From NCBI GenBank assembly GCA_947625005.1, contig CANQNA010000046.1:1-9894 (forward strand): a DNA stretch of 9,894 nt. The letters are read 5' to 3'. Each line of letters starts with the position of its first letter. Within the stretch, counting starts at the first letter, position 1. Shown here piece by piece: positions 6,646 through 9,894 of the stretch. The notes beneath the pieces are model-generated. The model made no database searches. It had not been told where the DNA came from and was given only the letters and a program-made list of their open reading frames with translations. The position numbers were made by a program, and so were the translations under genes. This DNA comes from an uncultured Bacilli bacterium (GTDB lineage: Bacteria; Bacillota_I; Bacilli_A; RF39; UBA660).

Positions 6646-7284
6646 AAATTTATTAATAATAGAATTAATTATTAAAATAACTATACTTAAAACTATTATA
6701 ACAATAAATCCAGTAGTTAAATTATAAATAAATTCTCGAAATGCTAAGCCTTTTATTAAAAGAGAATCAATAGATACTAAGCTAATTGTAAATAAAACTA
6801 AAGAAATAAAGATACTTAGATAAAAGGCTATAAAATCATAAATTTCAGTTTTAACAGCATTATAAATAGCAATCATGATATAACTAGCAATAAAGTTAAG
6901 AATTAAGAAGCTAAATGTAAAAATTAAATTAGGATAATATATTGTAAATTTCATAATTTCTAATTTATTAGGAGTAAATAAATTTTTAAATAATATTTCA
7001 TTTTCTATACTAGCCATATTACTAGGTATTAAATTAAGTAACATTATAATAAGTATAGTAACAATTACTCCAATAGTAGCCGCTCTAACACTTTTTTTCG
7101 CTTCTTTATAATCAAAGAAATTACTAATGACTGCTAAAAACAAATAAACTAATGGATAAATAAAATAAGTTAAATTAATAGTTAAATTATTACCAATTTC
7201 TATTAATCTTCCACTAGAAATATATGCTAATAAAACAAATATAAAAACTAAATTACTTAAAACTAACAATCCCTTTTTACTCAT
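6625..7284 (-). CDS. Six-helix membrane protein, divergent VUT/YhhQ (queuosine-precursor transporter)-like
   Basis: The product has 219 residues and is strongly hydrophobic, with about six predicted membrane helices (roughly 4-22, 38-56, 68-87, 116-141, 151-178 and 186-210) and a basic C-terminal tail. Length, helix pattern and some segments recall the VUT/YhhQ family, whose E. coli member imports a queuosine precursor. TYFIYPLVYLF plus YKEAKKSV resembles 'FPLtylitDiisEvYGykeArr'. SIDSLLIKGLAF resembles 'qliDtliFitiAF'. The acidic residues of the first signature are not there (AVISNFFDY at 51-59), so transport of queuosine precursors should not be assumed. The ribosome binding site is GGTG just upstream (7291-7294). 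The gene is divergent from the amidase-like gene and convergent with truB, overlapping it by 15 bp. The assignment is tentative; it could be another small transporter or scaffold. Confidence 0.55.
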   Translation of the reverse strand: MSKKGLLVLSNLVFIFVLLAYISSGRLIEIGNNLTINLTYFIYPLVYLFLAVISNFFDYKEAKKSVRAATIGVIVTILIIMLLNLIPSNMASIENEILFKNLFTPNKLEIMKFTIYYPNLIFTFSFLILNFIASYIMIAIYNAVKTEIYDFIAFYLSIFISLVLFTISLVSIDSLLIKGLAFREFIYNLTTGFIVIIVLSIVILIINSIINKFKKSNQN

Positions 7285-7301
7285 TTATTATCACCAAAAA
7301 A

Positions 7302-7330
7302 AGTATAACATAAGAATAAAATAAAGTCTA
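7302..7330 (-). promoter_or_regulatory. Promoter of the membrane-protein gene
   Basis: On the minus strand TAGACT (7330-7325) and TATACT (7307-7302) are separated by 17 bp, with an extended -10 TG one base before the -10 box. The predicted start lies about ten bases before the ATG, so the leader would be very short. Its -35 region abuts that of the divergent promoter. Confidence 0.55.
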
Positions 7331-7357
7331 TGAATTTAAGTTTTAATGTTGTATAAT
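7330..7357 (+). promoter_or_regulatory. Promoter of the amidase-like gene
   Basis: A perfect TATAAT (7352-7357) lies 25 bp before the start codon. The best -35 is weak, ATGAAT at 7330-7335 with 16-bp spacing. The back-to-back arrangement with the membrane-gene promoter leaves room for a shared regulator, but no clear operator is visible. Confidence 0.5.
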
Positions 7358-7381
7358 TGTATAGTATAGGAGAGTAGTTAT

Positions 7382-9091
7382 ATGAAAAGAATTATTTATA
7401 CTTTATTAATTATTATTGGTGTTTTTATTGTAACTACTCTTATTTTTGCTTATATTATTTTAAATAGTGGAAGAATTTTACATAATTTTGATTTTATTAA
7501 AGTGGATAATATAGGATCAACTTTCTATTTATATTTTGAAAAAGTAAAAAGTGCTAGTGAATACGATGTTATTTTATATGATAATTATGGAGTTAGTTTA
7601 GAACATTTAACAGTAAAAGAACCAAATGCTACTTTAACAACAGATGCTTTAGAATATAATTCTAAATATAAAATAACCGTTATTGCCTATGATAATAAAG
7701 GTAATTCCTTAGAAATAAATGAACCTTATGATTTTACTTGGACAGAGCCATCATTCAGTAAAGATAATAATTTAGTTTTAGATCAAGAAACGGATTCCAT
7801 GTTATTAATTGATGGAGAAATAGAAAATGATTATACCTTGAGGATTATGCAAGATGGCACTAAGATTAAAGAAAGTAAGCTAACTAGTACAGAACTTAGT
7901 ATAGATAAAAGTATTTATGAAGGACAACAAACTATTTTAACTTATGAAATAATTGAAGACAATCAAGTTATTAGTTCTATAGATTTATATAGTTTAATTT
8001 CTCCTGTAAGTGATGTAACTATAACTACTCCAAAACTTAATACTGTTTTAGATTATGATGATGTTATTTTAACTTATGAAGGGGGAGATAATGCAACTGA
8101 TTATGTTTTACAAGTTTATGAAGAAGGTAAAGTTATAAAAGAAGCAAATATTCATAAGAAAACTTGTATGTTATCTAGTAAAATATTTGATAAAGCAACG
8201 AATTATAAAATAGTGGTAAAAGCCTTATATCAAGGATATGAAGAATATACTAAAACTGGAGAAGTAATATTTACTCTAAATGAAAAGGAAACATTAAGTC
8301 CTGTATATATTGATTATAATCCTAAAAATATAGTAGCAGGTACTAAAGTAGAATTAAAAACTCCAGATACTGATGCTGATATTTATTATACAACTGATGG
8401 AAGTGATCCTAACGAATCCGGTATTAAATATACCGATGCTTTAACAATTGATAAAGATATGACAGTCAGAACAATTGTAAAACAAGATAAGAAAAATGAT
8501 AGTATTGAAAAGAAATTTGATTTTCATATAGGGAAAAAGAATAAATATAAAATTTATTTAAGTCCATCTAATCAAGGAAACAATATTGGAGTAAGCAGTG
8601 TAGGATTTACAAATGAAATGAAAGAAATGAATAAAGTAGCTGATTATGTAGAAGAAAGATTAAAAGAATATGGAGTAACAGTATATCGTAATGAAACTTG
8701 GGGTAATATTAATCGTTGGGTAGCAGATAGTAATTATTTACACGTAGATGCTCATATAGCAATTCATTCAAATGCTTCTCTAGATCATACTGGAAATGGT
8801 ATTGAAACTTGGGTAGATGATACAAGTAGTAATGCCTATTCTCTTGCTCAAGTTATTCAAAATAATTTATTTAGTATTTATTATGATAAAAAAGACAAAG
8901 AAGCTAATAGAGGAGTTAAATATGCTAATGGAGCTCTAGGAGAAGTAAATAATTTATATTTAAATTTTGGTCTTTTAATTGAAGTTGCTTATCATGATAA
9001 TGAAAAAGATGCAAAATGGATAGTAGAAAATAGAAAAGCAATAGGTTATTCTATTGCAGATAGTATTTTAAAATATTATCAAATAATATAA
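7382..9091 (+). CDS. Membrane-anchored cell-wall amidase-like protein with Fn3-like and chitobiase-C-like domains
   Basis: The product is 569 residues. A basic N-terminus (MKRI) and one membrane helix (about 5-27) without a clear cleavage site imply an anchored protein with its bulk outside. Three beta-sandwich Fn3/Ig-like modules follow (about 37-120, 125-200, 205-299; 'YDVILYDN', 'YTLRIMQDG', 'YVLQVYEEG' are matching strands). A chitobiase/hexosaminidase C-terminal-type module spans about 303-383 (ADIYYTTDGSDPNESG). An amidase_3-type domain spans about 388-567. Amidase_3 enzymes are zinc hydrolases that cut N-acetylmuramoyl-L-Ala. Visible here are the candidate ligand Glu412, His462 (AIHSNAS) and candidate catalytic Glu534 (LLIEVAYHDN). 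The usual first ligand motif 'DpGHGG' is SPSNQGNN at 394-401, with no His. A subfamily with SPSxQ there exists in Bacillota and phages, as I recall. AGGAGAG (7368-7374) supports the start. The wall substrate is inferred. Confidence 0.8.
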   Translation: MKRIIYTLLIIIGVFIVTTLIFAYIILNSGRILHNFDFIKVDNIGSTFYLYFEKVKSASEYDVILYDNYGVSLEHLTVKEPNATLTTDALEYNSKYKITVIAYDNKGNSLEINEPYDFTWTEPSFSKDNNLVLDQETDSMLLIDGEIENDYTLRIMQDGTKIKESKLTSTELSIDKSIYEGQQTILTYEIIEDNQVISSIDLYSLISPVSDVTITTPKLNTVLDYDDVILTYEGGDNATDYVLQVYEEGKVIKEANIHKKTCMLSSKIFDKATNYKIVVKALYQGYEEYTKTGEVIFTLNEKETLSPVYIDYNPKNIVAGTKVELKTPDTDADIYYTTDGSDPNESGIKYTDALTIDKDMTVRTIVKQDKKNDSIEKKFDFHIGKKNKYKIYLSPSNQGNNIGVSSVGFTNEMKEMNKVADYVEERLKEYGVTVYRNETWGNINRWVADSNYLHVDAHIAIHSNASLDHTGNGIETWVDDTSSNAYSLAQVIQNNLFSIYYDKKDKEANRGVKYANGALGEVNNLYLNFGLLIEVAYHDNEKDAKWIVENRKAIGYSIADSILKYYQII

Positions 9092-9105
9092 TACTTTGTC
9101 GAATT

Positions 9106-9123
9106 ACTTGATTATATTAAAGT
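9106..9123. promoter_or_regulatory. 18-bp imperfect palindrome between -35 and -10, candidate operator
   Basis: The sequence from 9106 to 9123 (ACTTGATT-ATATTAAAGT) is symmetric at seven of nine positions about 9114/9115. It overlaps the -35 and spacer of the predicted promoter. Size and placement resemble MarR- or HxlR-type sites, which commonly control flavin reductase genes. No such regulator is in the window, so the assignment is inference. Confidence 0.35.
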
Positions 9124-9135
9124 ATTTGCTACAAT
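9108..9135 (+). promoter_or_regulatory. Promoter of the flavoprotein unit
   Basis: TTGATT (9108-9113) and TACAAT (9130-9135) are separated by 16 bp, with an extended -10 TG at 9127-9128. A start near 9142 is expected. No convincing terminator separates this region from the amidase-like gene, so read-through from it is also possible. Confidence 0.5.
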
Positions 9136-9152
9136 TAAATTGGAGTGATTAA

Positions 9153-9236
9153 ATGGAGATTGATATAATAATTAATCAAGTAATTAAAGAGATAGATAAA
9201 GCTAATAGAGTATATACAAGAAAAAGATATTTTTAA
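9153..9236 (+). CDS. Short ORF of 27 codons, unrecognised; possible leader peptide or frameshifted gene remnant
   Basis: ATG at 9153 has a fair ribosome binding site (TTGGAG, 9140-9145) and opens MEIDIIINQVIKEIDKANRV, a plausible amphipathic helix. It stops at TAA 9234 right after a run of five T. If one T were added there, the frame would continue LKFDYLELEYFTPIFE to TAG at 9281, making a 43-residue product. That looks like either a decayed gene or a homopolymer indel. I do not recognise the sequence. It lies 87 bases before the flavoprotein start and could be translated from the same transcript. Confidence 0.3.
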   Translation: MEIDIIINQVIKEIDKANRVYTRKRYF

Positions 9237-9250
9237 AGTTTGATTATTTA

Positions 9251-9277
9251 GAATTAGAGTATTTTACTCCAATTTTT
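9251..9277 (+). terminator. Weak terminator-like hairpin before the flavoprotein gene
   Basis: GAGTA/TACTC (9257-9261 with 9265-9269) has a 3-nt loop. It is extended past one mismatch by AATT-type pairs (9252-9255 with 9271-9274) and followed by a T-run ending at 9277. The stem is AT-rich and broken by the mismatch. It could attenuate the flavoprotein gene or be chance. Confidence 0.3.
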
Positions 9278-9323
9278 GAATAGAAAATTAAATTTAATTT
9301 ATACTAATATTGGTGAAGAAAAT

Positions 9324-9860
9324 ATGTTAATAATTGTAGGTTCAAGAAGAGAAGGAAATTGTTATAATTTAGCCAATAAAGTTAAAGAAGAATTAGATAA
9401 AGAAAGAATTAGTTCAAAAATAATAGTTCCAGGTAATCAAAGAATACATATATGTACAGGTTGTATGGATTGTGATAAAGATGGAGTATGTGATTTTACA
9501 GATGATATGTTAAAAAATATTGAAACTATTAGAAAAGAAGATACTTTAATGTTTATTACTCCTACAAGATGGAATTTATTATCAGGTGATTTAAAAATAT
9601 TTATAGATAGATTAAATCCTTTATATGCTAGAAAAGAATTAAAAGGTAAAAAAATGATAGCAGTTAGTATTGGTTGTAAAGGAAAAGAAGTATACTCTAC
9701 AGAAGTTGCCTTAAATGATTTATTAAGTTTTGCTGAAAATTCAGGAATGAATGTAATTTTAACTAAACAATTTAATCATTGTTTAAAAGAAAATGACATT
9801 TTAGAAAAATGTGAAGAATTAAATCAATTTATAGAAGATATAAAATCTAAGATAGCTTAA
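9324..9860 (+). CDS. Flavodoxin-fold NAD(P)H-dependent FMN reductase-like protein, iron-sulfur flavoprotein (Isf) type
   Basis: From ATG 9324 the product is 178 residues, typical for the family. It starts directly with the first beta strand and FMN-phosphate loop (LIIVGSRREGNCYNL, residues 2-16). A compact cysteine cluster C44-x2-C47-x2-C50-x5-C56 follows, then TDDM. TPTRWNLLSGDLKIFIDR (79-96) corresponds to the family 'TPvYw...lKafiDR', the second FMN-binding region. The Cys spacing fits the CX2CX2CX4-7C motif that binds 4Fe-4S in archaeal Isf proteins. Cytosolic redox or detoxification is the likely role; the electron donor and acceptor cannot be told. An in-frame TTG at 9276 would add 16 residues before the first strand with no family support. 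The ribosome binding site is weak (GGTGAAGA, about 9312-9319). Confidence 0.85.
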   Translation: MLIIVGSRREGNCYNLANKVKEELDKERISSKIIVPGNQRIHICTGCMDCDKDGVCDFTDDMLKNIETIRKEDTLMFITPTRWNLLSGDLKIFIDRLNPLYARKELKGKKMIAVSIGCKGKEVYSTEVALNDLLSFAENSGMNVILTKQFNHCLKENDILEKCEELNQFIEDIKSKIA

Positions 9861-9862
9861 AA

Positions 9863-9892
9863 ATAGGATGACGCACGTCATCTTATATTTTT
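9863..9892 (+). terminator. Intrinsic terminator of the flavoprotein gene
   Basis: ATAGGATGAC (9863-9872) pairs with GTCATCTTAT (9877-9886) over ten positions including one G-U pair, with a GCAC tetraloop, followed by five T (9888-9892). It begins three bases after the stop codon. Confidence 0.88.
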
Positions 9893-9894
9893 AA

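Larger units (their letters stand above)
9102..9185. repeat. 13-bp perfect inverted repeat, arms 9102-9114 and 9173-9185
   Basis: AATTACTTGATTA and its exact reverse complement are separated by 58 bp. The first copy covers the predicted -35 box and the second lies inside the short ORF at 9153. Since the predicted start site (about 9142) is between the arms, an RNA hairpin would form only in read-through transcripts. Paired DNA operator sites are the alternative. Confidence 0.5.

Noticed and set aside
9090..9126. Hairpin AATACTTT/AAAGTATT as terminator of the amidase-like gene
   Set aside because: The loop is 21 nt, the stem is weak and no T-run follows.
9137..9275. Antiterminator made by AAATTGGAGT (9137-9146) pairing with ACTCCAATTT (9266-9275), competing with the hairpin at 9251-9277
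   Set aside because: The predicted start near 9142 would remove half of the upstream arm, and a 10-bp match of this composition is not rare here; it could matter only in read-through transcripts from the amidase-like gene.
9276..9278. TTG as the flavoprotein start
   Set aside because: The extra 16 residues precede the first beta strand of a flavodoxin fold that normally begins at the Met encoded at 9324.
1..9894. CRISPR array, insertion sequence, phage or defence genes
   Set aside because: No spaced direct repeats, transposase, integrase, terminal repeats or nuclease/toxin motifs were seen on either strand.

Overview
The window is very AT-rich, gene-dense bacterial DNA with strong AGGAGG-type ribosome binding sites. 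TGG is used for Trp and TGA is a true stop (truB), so this is the standard bacterial code and not the Mycoplasma/Spiroplasma code. A Cys-free ribosomal protein S4 divergent from a rimP-nusA-rnpM(ylxR)-infB-rbfA-truB operon, next to holA, points to a low-GC Bacillota of the class Bacilli. A reduced-genome, gut-type lineage is plausible, but that placement is inference.

Layout. (1) 1-544: the 3' end of holA (DNA polymerase III delta). (2) 557-1526, minus strand: rpsD with its terminator, a pseudoknot-capable leader and a near-consensus promoter. Behind that promoter lies a second promoter feeding a short structured RNA that ends in its own terminator. The two promoter-leader units share colinear motifs about 151-156 bp apart and look like a diverged tandem duplication. 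(3) 1605-6645, plus strand: the translation/transcription-factor operon, from an extended -10 promoter and a leader hairpin through rimP (lacking its usual second domain), nusA, rnpM/ylxR, infB, rbfA and truB, with gaps of 2-19 nt or short overlaps. It closes at a bidirectional terminator shared with a convergent membrane gene. (4) 6625-7284, minus strand: a six-helix membrane protein resembling the VUT/YhhQ family. (5) 7382-9091, plus strand: a membrane-anchored, multi-domain cell-wall amidase-like protein, transcribed divergently from the membrane gene. (6) 9092-9323: a regulatory interval with a promoter, a palindrome, inverted repeats and a short or broken ORF. (7) 9324-9892: an Isf-type flavoprotein and its terminator.

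How the genes relate. The central operon makes factors for 30S assembly (RimP, RbfA), transcription elongation/termination (NusA), RNase P modulation (RnpM), initiation (IF2) and tRNA U55 modification (TruB). S4, encoded divergently, is both a primary 30S assembly protein and a likely regulator of its own synthesis through the leader. The genes after truB are accessory: envelope transport, wall hydrolysis and redox.

The most interesting region is the non-coding stretch 1185-1690. Most of the rest is ordinary core genome. I see no CRISPR array, tRNA, rRNA, transposon or defence system.
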